The notes under the pieces are model-generated. The model saw nothing but the letters and a program-made list of their open reading frames with translations, was not told where the DNA came from and did no database searches. A program made the position numbers and the translations under genes. 64,000 nt of DNA from Robertmurraya korlensis. Lineage in GTDB: Bacteria; Bacillota; Bacilli; Bacillales; Cytobacillaceae. Shown here one piece after another: positions 41,733-52,787 of this stretch; position 1 is the first letter of the stretch, and each line of letters opens with the position of its first letter. The stretch lies in assembly GCF_023715225.1 (NCBI RefSeq), contig NZ_JAMBNS010000011.1, positions 1 to 64,000 of the forward strand, given 5' to 3'.

Positions 41733-42677
41733 TTACTCTACAATCATCTCAACATGACGACCCCTATTTTGTAAAAATCTAGAGTTTAAATCATCAGTTA
41801 ACCCTGCTAGTCGTAATGCGAAGCGATCATTGCAAAACGGTATGGCAAAGTCACTAAAGCACACGAAATTTCTATGACAACAGTCATGATGTTGCATATG
41901 TCCTTTATGATGCTCGTCCTGACAACAAGTACAATGATGGTGGTGGCCATGGTGGTTGTGACATCGGCATGAGCTGTGATCGTGGTGGCTGTGATGCTCG
42001 TGACATCGGCATGGCTTGTGTTCATGGTGGCTGTGACATCGGCATGAGCTGTGATCGTGGTGGCTGTGATGCTCGTGACATCTGTATGGACTGTAGGCGT
42101 GGTGGTCGTGATGCTCTTGACATCGGCATGGACTGTAGGCGTGGTGGTCGTGATGCTTGTTGCAACCGCACGGCCTATGATCATGGTGTCTGTGATTCTG
42201 TTTGCAACCGCATGGTCTGCCGTGGTTTGGACGCTTCTTTTTACAACGGCATGGATTCAATCTAGAATGGTAGTTTCCACAATGGGCGCAGTGATGTGGG
42301 TCTCCCTTTTTCCCCTTTTTACTGTGCTTCAAGTTTTTATTCATTTTGTCACCCCTTTTTTCCTCTTCAATAAAACGGTGCAATGTAACGCATCTACAGT
42401 TTCCATCGTGTTTACAGTGTGATACAGCTTCTCTTACTTCTTTGTCTGGCCATTTAACATGTGTAATTCTATCTGTTAATACAGTGACAATCTTATGATC
42501 CTTTTGAAGTACTTCAACAAAATCTAATCCAACAGCAAATATGATCCCTTCAACATATAACGGTGAATGTTTAACCATTTCATCATCTACATATTTAAAC
42601 CTGATCGCGTCTGGACCTATCTTTATCCCCTTTTCGTTACTCGAGGAATTTGCCACGACTTCCTTATTTACATACAT
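41733..42677 (-). CDS. His/Cys-repeat metal-binding protein with N-terminal mnx-type beta domain
   Basis: 314 residues. Residues ~38-80 (YVEGIIFAVGLDFVEVLQ, IVTVLTDRITHVKW) resemble the small beta domain of the mnx-island proteins. Residues 126-270 are a low-complexity metal-binding array with 46 His and 22 Cys, partly in 14-residue units of the form HHDHHAYSPCRCQE or HHSHHDHSSCRC. A short globular end follows (FVCFSDFAIPFCNDRFALRL). No signal peptide. GGAGGGGAG SD, and a sigma-K-like promoter upstream. I infer a spore-coat protein that binds or nucleates Mn, Cu, Zn or Fe beside the Mn oxidase. No known family recognised for the whole protein. Confidence 0.8.
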   Translation of the reverse strand: MYVNKEVVANSSSNEKGIKIGPDAIRFKYVDDEMVKHSPLYVEGIIFAVGLDFVEVLQKDHKIVTVLTDRITHVKWPDKEVREAVSHCKHDGNCRCVTLHRFIEEEKRGDKMNKNLKHSKKGKKGDPHHCAHCGNYHSRLNPCRCKKKRPNHGRPCGCKQNHRHHDHRPCGCNKHHDHHAYSPCRCQEHHDHHAYSPYRCHEHHSHHDHSSCRCHSHHEHKPCRCHEHHSHHDHSSCRCHNHHGHHHHCTCCQDEHHKGHMQHHDCCHRNFVCFSDFAIPFCNDRFALRLAGLTDDLNSRFLQNRGRHVEMIVE

Positions 42678-42706
42678 GTTCTCCCCTCCTATAGGTTGGA
42701 CTATTA

Positions 42707-42734
42707 TAGCTTATGAAAGAGAAAGAGGGTTTGT
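42707..42734 (-). promoter_or_regulatory. Sigma-K-type promoter of the His/Cys gene
   Basis: Minus strand: AC at 42734-42733, 17 bp, then CATAAGCTA (42715-42707), which fits CATANNNTA. The start would be some 20-25 nt before the ATG. Confidence 0.55.
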
Positions 42735-42810
42735 TCAAAAATACGGTGAAAGCCTATCGTTTAGAGGCTTTCACCACTTTCCGATAACAGAAAGCATAAA
42801 ATTTACAAAT

Positions 42811-44070
42811 TTATTCTATTTCTCTTACTAGTCGTTTTTCCCTGATAAAAATGATTCCCATTAAGCCAATGATAGAAAAAACAACGGGCGTGACGAATCC
42901 GTAATAATATCCATCCCCAACATTACCTAATCCAGACTGAAAATGATCCAACACGAATCCAAAAATGCATGGCAGCAGGACGGCGCTTAGAAAGCCTCCC
43001 GTATTGGCAACGCCAGAAACGATTCCTGCTTCGTTGATCGGAAACGTTTGCCGAACAAGTGCGAACGTTAAGGCACTTGCTCCAAAGCCAAAGCCAATGA
43101 TAAAGAACAGGAGGTAAAGCATAAAAACTGGCGGAATTCCATGAAAGAAGAGAAAGCTAATCCACCCCAATAACGTAAGGATATGAACCAACACATAAGG
43201 CCGTTTAATCGTTCCTAACCGGCTTGAAATCCAGCTAGCTAGAGGCGCTCCAATCAACGCTCCCATCAAGCCAACCATGATAAACTGACTCGCATCGGAT
43301 CTCGTCATATCGTACACCATCATTCCATACGGTACAGCCCAGGAACCAATAAATCCTACATACGCTCCGACTACCCCAAAATGGCAACAAAATAACGCCC
43401 ATACCTGACGATTTGAAAAAATTCTCCGTACTAAGGTTAGTGTGTTTTCTCGTGAAATCTCGTTTTTTGCAGATACCGTATCAGTTAGAGAAAGTTGTTT
43501 GGTTTTTTTTAAAAGAACAAGATAAAGGAGCAGACCGCATAGACATAATAGCAGCCCTGCTGAAAAAAAGGCCGCCCGCCAGCCAAGAAAGCTAATCCAA
43601 GCAGAAAATGGGACCGTCGCCAAAAGGAAACCCAAGCTTCCGGTCATTCCCGCAAGACCAATTAAACGGACAAATTCCTTTCGATTAAACCATTGACCTA
43701 GTATTAACACCATATTGACCCAGATGGTTGCATCTCCCGTCCCCGTCAATATTCTCGCAAAAAACAGGACAAACTCATGCGTACCAAGACTATAAAGAAT
43801 CGTTCCAATACCTGTAAGAATCGCACCGACAATCAGGAAAAAATTAGGTCCATACCGATCAGCTAACATCCCCATTGGAATTTGCAAACCCGTATAGACC
43901 AAAAATTGGATACTTGTCAGTAACCCAATGGTTGCAGCGTTTACTTGAAAGTCTCTCATCACTTGATCGGTAATCAATCCTGGGGCGGTTCGCTGGCTCG
44001 CCATTAATAAATAAGTAAACAGCACAGTAGCAAAGACAACCCATCTAAATCGGCTATTTTGTTTATCCAA
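42811..44070 (-). CDS. MFS transporter
   Basis: About 419 residues, 12 membrane helices. Major facilitator motifs GMLADRYG (loop 2-3) and a second-half segment ASWISSRLGTIKRPYV. A TTG start at 44070 with CAGGAG 8 nt upstream fits better than a frame reaching 44205, which has no SD and would occupy the promoter space of the divergent transporter. Substrate unknown. Possibly an organic anion or drug. Confidence 0.85.
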   Translation of the reverse strand: MDKQNSRFRWVVFATVLFTYLLMASQRTAPGLITDQVMRDFQVNAATIGLLTSIQFLVYTGLQIPMGMLADRYGPNFFLIVGAILTGIGTILYSLGTHEFVLFFARILTGTGDATIWVNMVLILGQWFNRKEFVRLIGLAGMTGSLGFLLATVPFSAWISFLGWRAAFFSAGLLLCLCGLLLYLVLLKKTKQLSLTDTVSAKNEISRENTLTLVRRIFSNRQVWALFCCHFGVVGAYVGFIGSWAVPYGMMVYDMTRSDASQFIMVGLMGALIGAPLASWISSRLGTIKRPYVLVHILTLLGWISFLFFHGIPPVFMLYLLFFIIGFGFGASALTFALVRQTFPINEAGIVSGVANTGGFLSAVLLPCIFGFVLDHFQSGLGNVGDGYYYGFVTPVVFSIIGLMGIIFIREKRLVREIE

Positions 44071-44247
44071 TGTTTTTTCTCCTGTTACCTTTTTATTCTT
44101 ATATATATGGGTTTCCTGAATCAGTCGAACCCCTTTTGAAAAGTTTTTATAGGGCACGCTAAGGACAGGCAGAAGCACTTGTTTTTTACCCCTTGCGAAA
44201 TTCATTTATGCTATACTGTAGAAAGTTTGCTTATGGAGGATCAGTAG

Positions 44248-45450
44248 ATGGAATTACTTAAAACGAAGTCATATATACATTCAAATTATATTTATTTGTT
44301 GATCGCTGGTATTGTCCTTATTGCATTTAATCTACGCCCAGCTATTACATCATTAGGCCCTTTAGTTGGGATGATTCAAGAAGATGTTGGCCTGGCACAT
44401 TGGAGTGCGGGTTTATTGATGAGTCTGCCGCTACTCGTATTTGCCGTCATGTCCCCTCTTGTTCCTAAGATAGCGGCTCGGCTGACAAATGAGCGGACCT
44501 TACTGATTGGGTTAACTACTCTTTTGATCGGCATTTCCATTCGCTCGATTCCCATCCCTTTTTTACTTTTTACTGGGACTCTTTTGGTCGGATTAGGCAT
44601 CGCAATCGGAAATGTTCTTTTGCCCGCAGTCGTTAAGGAGCGTTTTCCTAAGAAATTTGGGTTGATGACGAGTGTGTACTCCACCTCCATGGGGTTGATT
44701 GCCTCTTTAGCATCCGGAATTAGCGTGCCTTTAGCCGTTGATTGGGATCTTGGTTGGCAGGGAGCCCAAATCGTCTGGGGATTACCAGTGATTATTGCTC
44801 TTATCTTGTGGGGATTCCTTTATAAATATAGGGAAGAAGGAAAGAGTGAAAGCCAACAGATGCAAAGAACATCTTCTAAGCAGATATGGCGTTCATCCCT
44901 CGCCTGGCAAATCGCAATATTTATGGGATTTCAGTCGTTCTCCTTTTATGTCACCATTTCGTGGTTAACGGAAATCTTACATAGCCATGGGATACAGTTG
45001 GAAACAGCAGGATGGCTGCTATCCTTTACACAGCTCGTTGGATTGCCTGCAAGCTTTGTTATACCGGTTCTTGCCGCTCGTTTTCAGTCACAGGTATGGC
45101 TCTCTTTTTTCCTCGGGGTATTTGCTGTCATAGGGTATAGTGGATTATTGTTCGGTTCAACCTATCCGGTTCTAATCGTAAGTATTATCTTTATTGGGAT
45201 CGCATTAGGTGGAAGCTTTCCGTTAGCTCTTACTTATATTGGCCTTCGTACTCAAACTGGCCAACAGACGGCAGCTTTATCGGGGATGGCACAATCTACT
45301 GGATATGTTCTTGCAGCAGTCGGTCCTTTGATTATCGGTTATTTATATGATCTTACACACTCATGGACGGTTCCTCTAATTATGCTGATTGTCGTATCGG
45401 TGATTTTAACGATATTTGGGATGTTATCTGGACGGGATCGTTATGTGTAG
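44248..45450 (+). CDS. CynX/NimT-family MFS transporter (YycB-like)
   Basis: 400 residues with 12 helices. N-terminal segment IAFNLRPAITSLGPLVG is typical of the cyanate/2-nitroimidazole transporter group, along with GNVLLPAVVKERFPKKFGLM and GGSFPLALTYIGLRT. Substrate unknown for most members. GGAGGA SD. Divergent from the preceding MFS gene. Confidence 0.85.
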   Translation: MELLKTKSYIHSNYIYLLIAGIVLIAFNLRPAITSLGPLVGMIQEDVGLAHWSAGLLMSLPLLVFAVMSPLVPKIAARLTNERTLLIGLTTLLIGISIRSIPIPFLLFTGTLLVGLGIAIGNVLLPAVVKERFPKKFGLMTSVYSTSMGLIASLASGISVPLAVDWDLGWQGAQIVWGLPVIIALILWGFLYKYREEGKSESQQMQRTSSKQIWRSSLAWQIAIFMGFQSFSFYVTISWLTEILHSHGIQLETAGWLLSFTQLVGLPASFVIPVLAARFQSQVWLSFFLGVFAVIGYSGLLFGSTYPVLIVSIIFIGIALGGSFPLALTYIGLRTQTGQQTAALSGMAQSTGYVLAAVGPLIIGYLYDLTHSWTVPLIMLIVVSVILTIFGMLSGRDRYV

Positions 45451-45487
45451 GTGGTCGTGTTTAGAGATTTAGGTTACGGTCAAGACT

Positions 45488-45950
45488 TAGTGACCGTAAT
45501 CGACTAAATTTTGGTATCCACAAGCACTAAATTGAAACTTAGTGCCCGCATTCTACTAACTTCTGGTATTCACGGGCACTAAATGGAGTTTTAGTTCCTT
45601 CATTCTACTAATTTATGGTATCTACAGGCACTAAATGGGGGTTTAGTTCCCGTATTCTACTAACTTCTGGTATTCACGGGCACTAAATGGAGATTTAGTT
45701 CCCGCATTCTACTAACTTCTGGTATTTACGGGCACTAAATGGGGGTTTAGTTCCCGCATTCTACTAACTTCTGGTATTCACGGGCACTAAATGGGGGTTT
45801 AGTTCCCGCATTCTACTAACTTCTGGTATTCACGGGCACTAAATGGGGGTTTAGTTCCCGCATTCTACTAACTTCTGGTATTCACGGGCACCATTTTATG
45901 ACTTAGCGTCAACACTCTACCAAGTTTTCGTATCTACTAACACTAAATTA
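45488..45950. repeat. 52-bp tandem repeat array with a hairpin per unit
   Basis: Seven good copies, plus a degenerate one at each end, of a 52-bp unit containing CATTCTACTAACTTCTGGTA. Each unit holds CGGGcACTAAA/TTTAGTtCCCG, an 11-bp stem with one mismatch. The period is exactly 52 in the best units (for example 45781 to 45833). 52 is not a multiple of 3, and no SD or long frame is seen. It fills the 45.45-45.95 kb spacer. Confidence 0.9.
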
Positions 45951-45952
45951 CC

Positions 45953-46596
45953 TCAGTTCATCTTAACCTTACCTGACTTTTCTATTTTATCAATTTCATG
46001 ATGCAATAGGTCGCTCACCTTGTTAACTAACTCTCTAGGGCTCATGATCCCATTGTAATAAAGTAACCCGTGGGTAAGTTAAGTTGGGCCCACTCCGAAT
46101 TTCTGTCAATAATTTTTTGAAAATCCTGACTCTCTAACGCATGAAATTGTTTTATAATTTCAATAGGGACAGCTAATCCCTTTCCCTCTTCTAATATGGA
46201 TGGGAAAGATTACTGCACAAGTCATCAAAGCCTCCACTTTTTTCACAGATACATTCCTAGGCAACGGGAGCTTCCCTGATTGTTTTACTATATTTTTTAA
46301 TAGAACATACCTTTCTTTGTCAAATCTAGAAAGAATTCTCGGTAATTGGTTTGGAATGGCGATCACCAGTTCCTTTATTAGATCACCTTTATTCAATCCA
46401 CTGATTCCTTTTAATTCTAGATTCTTACGTATAGTATCCAATTCCGTTTTTGATAGAGAGTTAAGCATACTTTCTAATTGAAAAGGCTCACTAACATGTT
46501 TCCACAACTTCTGCTCCCTTTTTCTTGTAACTCTCTCTCTTATTTAAATCCTTGAGCCATTCCTTTTCTGATCTTATTCAATGTTTTAGAATCCAA
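45953..46596 (-). pseudogene. Frameshifted remnant of an unrecognised cytoplasmic protein
   Basis: Protein-like segments in consecutive frames: DSKTLNKIRKGMAQGFK (TTG 46596, AGAGGTGG upstream), then RVTRKREQKLWKHVSEPFQL to the 46.2 kb region (longest intact piece 46160-46507), then FPSILEEGKGLAVPIE to EWAQL, then THGLLYYNGIMSPRELVNKV ending at 45953. At least three frameshifts are needed, one at a GAGAGAGAG tract. The central part (LSKTELDTIRKNLELKGISG) looks like a SAP/Rho-N-type helical domain. The original function is not recognised. Confidence 0.65.
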
Positions 46597-46875
46597 TACA
46601 GCCACCTCTTATTTATCTTGCTAATCATTTTATTGTAACAAAAATAACTCTTTAGAAATGTCACATTTTCAGCTGTTAACATCAAACATTCATTCTCATC
46701 TAAAAATCCCTATATACTCTTATTCTCAATTATTATTTCTAATTTTCTTTAAGATTGGACTTCTTTTACTTCAATAAAAACATATATATTAACTAGATAA
46801 TCCTACTAATTATGCTAGAAATTCATTTTTTTAAATTCTTCACAAGATATTTCTTTCAATTTAATGAGTATTATT
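46597..46875. other. AT-rich spacer before katG
   Basis: Very AT-rich. No gene, tRNA or terminator seen apart from the katG control region at its end. Confidence 0.6.
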
Positions 46876-46890
46876 TTATAATAACTATAA
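46876..46890 (+). promoter_or_regulatory. PerR box of katG
   Basis: TTATAATAACTATAA matches 14 of 15 positions of TTATAATNATTATAA. It overlaps a likely -10 (TATAAT, 46877-46882), so Mn/Fe-loaded PerR would repress katG and peroxide would release it. Confidence 0.75.
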
Positions 46891-46898
46891 AGTAATAA

Positions 46899-49178
<2,280 letters not shown>

Positions 49179-49190
49179 TATATAAATAGA

Positions 49191-49234
49191 AGCACGCGAA
49201 ACTCCTCTTCCATGGGGTTTTGCGTGCTTTTTTT
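49191..49234 (+). terminator. Terminator of katG
   Basis: AGCACGCGAAACTCC pairs with GGGGTTTTGCGTGCT (G-U pairs in the middle), followed by seven T. Confidence 0.9.
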
Positions 49235-49700
49235 ATTCCAGTAAAGAAATGGCTCTTTACAGCGTTGCGCTAATGCCCCCATGGTATAATTTAATCACAA
49301 ACTATGTATTTCTTCAGATAAAAAAGGTTGCACCAGCAACCCTCAAAACAGAATTTAGCTTTTCGATCCCTATCTTCATCTTCCTATCCCCCTCTACTTT
49401 AATTAAATAATTATTATATTTCAATAGAGATCTAAACCAAAACATTACATTATAACTACTCAGTAATTTTTTTGTAGTCCGTGCAAGTCCACTGAGTATG
49501 ACGACGTTTTCAAAATAAGTTTCACTAAGGATAATAGTTGAATATCGTAGTAGAGAAAGGAATAAAAAATTTCGAACGTTTAAATCCCCTACGATAGTGA
49601 TAAATAGATATAAATCTCTTATTTTACTAGTCAATGAATGGTAAAATGACTTGTTGGCTTATAAAAATGCAGCAGACACCGATATTAATATAAACTGGTG
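49235..49700. other. Spacer with a minus-strand terminator-like hairpin
   Basis: No convincing gene. GGTTGC/GCAACC at 49326-49341 is followed by six T on the minus strand, so an unannotated minus-strand RNA may end here. A 106-codon minus-strand frame (49314-49634) lacks coding character. Confidence 0.4.
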
Positions 49701-49711
49701 GTGGTGATTAC

Positions 49712-50644
49712 TTGAAGAAAAAGAAGGTTTGGATCAGTACTTCTTTTGTTATTTTAGGATGTTTCCTTTTATATATATATCTTCCGTCTTTTAGTGAACT
49801 AAAGGAAGAATCTGTGAGTGTTGCATCTAATGTGAACGAACAAGATAGTCAGCCTGTTGAACCTACAATTGAGGAAGTGGAACAACAAGAAACAGCAACT
49901 GACATAGAAGATAAACCAGTAGCAAAGACGGTAAAAGAGAAAGTTAGAGAGATGATCGAAGGTGCCATTACTTTTTTTAGTCATGATAAAAAAATGGTTT
50001 CTATTGGGGATTCACTCACTGAGGGTGTTGGAGATGAAACAGAGAGTGGCGGTTATGTAGGAATTCTAAACCACACATTCGAAGATCATTCTATGAATAT
50101 TTCGATTGAAAACTTCGGAAAAAGAGGAAATCGAACAGATCAATTGTTAAAAAGATTGGAAAATGAAGAGATTTCATCAGCCATTAAGGAGGCTGATATT
50201 GTTTTAATTACAATCGGTGCAAATGATATTATGAAAGTGGTTAGAAGTCATTATACCAACCTTAATATAGAGCCCTTTCAAGAAGAAAAAATTAGATATA
50301 TTGAGAGATTAACGGCTATTTTTCATAAAATAATTGATTTAAATCCAGATACTCAAATCTTTTTGATTGGATTTTATAACCCTTTTGAGCGATACTTTGG
50401 TGATATTGAGCAGCTTGACATGATTCTTGATGATTGGAATCAAGCAAGCGAATTAGTTACAGAAGAGTTTGAGAATGTATACTATATACCAACTGAAGAC
50501 TTATTCTCTACTTCTACCGTCAATCTATTAGCTGACGATAATTTCCACCCAAATACGAGTGGATATAAATTAATGGCAGAGCGCGTTCTTGAGTATTTAA
50601 GTAAATATGATGAAGAAACAGAGTTACCAGAGGACTTCGAATAG
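49712..50644 (+). CDS. SGNH/GDSL hydrolase (YpmR-like)
   Basis: 310 residues. N-terminal membrane anchor (IWISTSFVILGCFLLYIYL-like region), acidic linker rich in Glu/Gln, then an extracellular SGNH hydrolase: block I GDSLTEG (Ser), Gly in FGKRGNRTDQLL, block III TIGANDIMK (Asn), block V DNFHPNTSGY (Asp/His). An esterase acting on lipid or acyl groups at the cell surface. TTG start with GTGGTGGTGAT upstream. It is followed after 12 nt by the YpmS-like gene, as in B. subtilis. Confidence 0.88.
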   Translation: MKKKKVWISTSFVILGCFLLYIYLPSFSELKEESVSVASNVNEQDSQPVEPTIEEVEQQETATDIEDKPVAKTVKEKVREMIEGAITFFSHDKKMVSIGDSLTEGVGDETESGGYVGILNHTFEDHSMNISIENFGKRGNRTDQLLKRLENEEISSAIKEADIVLITIGANDIMKVVRSHYTNLNIEPFQEEKIRYIERLTAIFHKIIDLNPDTQIFLIGFYNPFERYFGDIEQLDMILDDWNQASELVTEEFENVYYIPTEDLFSTSTVNLLADDNFHPNTSGYKLMAERVLEYLSKYDEETELPEDFE

Positions 50645-50656
50645 AAGGTGAAAGCG

Positions 50657-51268
50657 ATGAACATACAATTAAAAACAAAACCATCATGGAAACAATTATT
50701 TATAGGTATAGTCGGATTGAATGTATGCTTTGTTTTGCTTTTCTTTACTTTTTTACTATGGCCCCTATCAGATACAGAAATACCTAGTAAAAAATTAAAT
50801 GAAGGTGAACCCGGAGCTGAATTTACGATTACTTCAAGTAAGCAAAATTTGAATGAACTAGTCAATCAATATGTAGATCAATTCATGAAGGATAAAAATG
50901 ATAAATTCACAGTCTTATTTGATGAAAACGTTCAATTGTTCGGTACCGTTAAAGCCTTTGAAACCGAAATTCCAATAACCATCACATTAGAACCCAAGGT
51001 ACAAGAGAATGGAGATCTTGTATTGTATGCATCGGATATGTCCCTTGGATTATTGGCTTTGCCAGAAAAGAAGATTCTTGAATACGTAAAGAAAGAATTA
51101 AACACACCTGAATGGGTTCAAATTGATCCAAAAAATCAACTGATTTATATCGGTGTAACACAAATGGAAGTGAAAAGTAACTTTAAAGTCAAAGTACAAA
51201 GTTTTGATTTAACAAATGATCATATTACGTTTGAAATTAAGGTGCCGAATAAAACATTGGGTTTGTAG
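50657..51268 (+). CDS. YpmS family (DUF2140) protein
   Basis: 203 residues. One N-terminal membrane helix (LFIGIVGLNVCFVLLFFTFLLW) and an extracellular beta-rich domain of the YpmS family (LVNQYVDQFMK, VQLFGTVKAFETEIPITI, LNTPEWVQIDPKNQLIYIG). Function unknown. Always next to ypmR, so probably a partner of the SGNH hydrolase. ATG at 50657 with AGAAGGTGA upstream is preferred over the GTG at 50648. Confidence 0.85.
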   Translation: MNIQLKTKPSWKQLFIGIVGLNVCFVLLFFTFLLWPLSDTEIPSKKLNEGEPGAEFTITSSKQNLNELVNQYVDQFMKDKNDKFTVLFDENVQLFGTVKAFETEIPITITLEPKVQENGDLVLYASDMSLGLLALPEKKILEYVKKELNTPEWVQIDPKNQLIYIGVTQMEVKSNFKVKVQSFDLTNDHITFEIKVPNKTLGL

Positions 51269-51297
51269 AAAGTTCATCTTGCCCCCCATTTCATCTG

Positions 51298-51321
51298 AAG
51301 GTTGCTATTGCAACCTTTTTT
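51298..51321 (+). terminator. Terminator after ypmS
   Basis: AAGGTTGC/GCAACCTT with a 4-nt loop and a T6 tail. Confidence 0.85.
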
Positions 51322-51361
51322 CGTGCAAAAAAAGCAAAAAGCACCATTTCTAATTAAAGGA

Positions 51362-51410
51362 TTGACAGTAATGAATAACTCAATTATTATATGTTTAAAC
51401 GTTTAAACAT
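51362..51410 (+). promoter_or_regulatory. Sigma-A promoter with perfect 20-bp palindromic operator
   Basis: TTGACA (51362-51367), 17 bp, TATTAT (51385-51390), then ATGTTTAAACGTTTAAACAT (51391-51410), a perfect palindrome over the transcription start. It is well placed for repression, most simply by the ArsR-type protein encoded at the end of this transcript. Confidence 0.8.
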
Positions 51411-51439
51411 TTGAAAACTAAAACAGAAGGAGAAAAAAA

Positions 51440-52204
51440 ATGACTAAAACAGTTTTAATAACAGGAGCATCTAGTGGAATAGGTTTAGAATTTGTAAAAT
51501 TATTTGCTAATGATGGGTATAATCTAGTAGTAATTGCACGAAATGAAGAAAAGCTTTTAGAAATAAAGAAGAGTTATCCCCATAACAACATAACAGTTAT
51601 TTCAAAAGACTTAAGCAGATCTAATGCTATTAAGGAAATAGTTGATGAAATGAAAGCACATGATATCGTTGTGGATGTTCTTATAAATAACGCTGGTTTT
51701 GGATTATTAGGTTCCTTTGAAGATCTAAGTATAGAAAAACAATTAGAAATGATCCAACTTAATATTTCTTCATTAACGGAATTAACCTATCAATTGCTAC
51801 CCGATTTGAAGAAAAGTAAGTCCGGAAAAATACTAAATGTTGCAAGTACGGCCGCATTCCAACCAGGACCCAACATGGCCGTATATTATGCCACAAAAGC
51901 ATTTGTTCTCTCCTTTTCCGAAGCTTTAGCAGAAGAATTAAGACCATATTCCATCACGGTAACCACTCTTTGTCCTGGAGCAACGAAGACAAACTTCAGC
52001 TCTGTCGCTAAAGTAGAAAACACCAAAATGTTTAGCAATGCTATGTCTTCGGAAGTAGTAGCAAAACAAGGGTTTGATTCATTGATGCAGGGAAAAAGAG
52101 TGGTTATAACTGGGGGACTAAATAAGATTGGAGCATTGGCAGCTAAATTTTTACCTAGACGAACGGCAGCTAAAGTTGCTAAACTCGTGATGAAAGAGAA
52201 CTAG
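51440..52204 (+). CDS. Short-chain dehydrogenase/reductase
   Basis: 254 residues, classical SDR fold: cofactor motif TGASSGIGLEF, NNAGFG, catalytic Ser in NVASTAA and YYATKAF (Tyr/Lys), then LCPGATKT. The basic residue after the glycine loop (VIARNEEKL) suggests NADP(H). Similar to the DltE/YqjQ group. Substrate unknown. AGAAGGAG SD. It is co-transcribed with the ArsR gene 25 nt downstream and controlled by the palindrome upstream. Confidence 0.9.
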   Translation: MTKTVLITGASSGIGLEFVKLFANDGYNLVVIARNEEKLLEIKKSYPHNNITVISKDLSRSNAIKEIVDEMKAHDIVVDVLINNAGFGLLGSFEDLSIEKQLEMIQLNISSLTELTYQLLPDLKKSKSGKILNVASTAAFQPGPNMAVYYATKAFVLSFSEALAEELRPYSITVTTLCPGATKTNFSSVAKVENTKMFSNAMSSEVVAKQGFDSLMQGKRVVITGGLNKIGALAAKFLPRRTAAKVAKLVMKEN

Positions 52205-52229
52205 ATTAATGTATAAATGAGGTCTGATA

Positions 52230-52535
52230 ATGACACAACAAGCAATAGAGATTTTTCGTTCTTGTATTCCATTGTTTACAACACTAAGTGATCCAGCTAG
52301 ACAAGATATTATCCTTCTATTGGCCAAAAATGAAAGTCTAAGTGTTAATGAAATTGCAGATGCATCCACACTTTCCCGACCAGCGATTTCTCACCATCTG
52401 AAAATATTAAGAGATAACCAACTGGTGAAGATTGAACAAAAAGGAACCATGCGCTACTACTCATTATCATTAGAAAACAGTGTGCTTCAATTAAAAGAAT
52501 TAATAGACATTGTAGAGAAGGACTGTATCCTATAA
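52230..52535 (+). CDS. ArsR-family transcriptional regulator
   Basis: 101-residue winged-helix dimer. Helix-turn-helix: LSDPARQDIILLLAKNE, SVNEIADASTLSRPAISHHL, RYYSLSLEN wing. The usual arsenite-binding ELCVC motif is absent (the only Cys are CIPLF near the N-terminus and a penultimate one), so the signal is probably not a classical metal, or sensing is different. Likely autorepressor at 51391-51410. Confidence 0.88.
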   Translation: MTQQAIEIFRSCIPLFTTLSDPARQDIILLLAKNESLSVNEIADASTLSRPAISHHLKILRDNQLVKIEQKGTMRYYSLSLENSVLQLKELIDIVEKDCIL

Positions 52536-52548
52536 CAACATAATAAAG

Positions 52549-52600
52549 AGGCTGCCTCAAAAGGTTATAAAAAATGACCTTATCGAGGCAGCCTTCTTCT
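52549..52600 (+). terminator. Terminator after arsR-like gene
   Basis: AGGCTGCCTC (52549-52558) and GAGGCAGCCT (52585-52594) enclose a nested AAGGT/ACCTT stem. A T-rich tail follows. Confidence 0.8.
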
Positions 52601-52787
52601 TTTAGGTTGCAAGCCCCTTATTTTTTTCTAAACCCACCCTATTTTTTATAAAAACCTGGCTTTTTTCATGTTTAACCCAAGTTCTTTCATATTGTATAAA
52701 ATGTTGAACAAACTATAAACAATTATTGTGGCTTTTTTAGGTACTAGAAAGGAGGTTCATTCAATAAAAAAAGTTAGGAGTGCGGTT

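Noticed and set aside
41807-42422. Several long frames in and opposite the His/Cys gene
   Set aside because: They arise from the repetitive codons of the real gene. Their products are low-complexity shadows with no SD.
45488-45950. CRISPR-like periodic repeat
   Set aside because: The 52-bp units follow one another directly with no unique spacers, and no cas genes are near.
49314-49634. 106-codon minus-strand frame
   Set aside because: AT-driven composition, no SD, no recognisable domain. Only the hairpin at its 3' end is kept as a possible RNA terminator.
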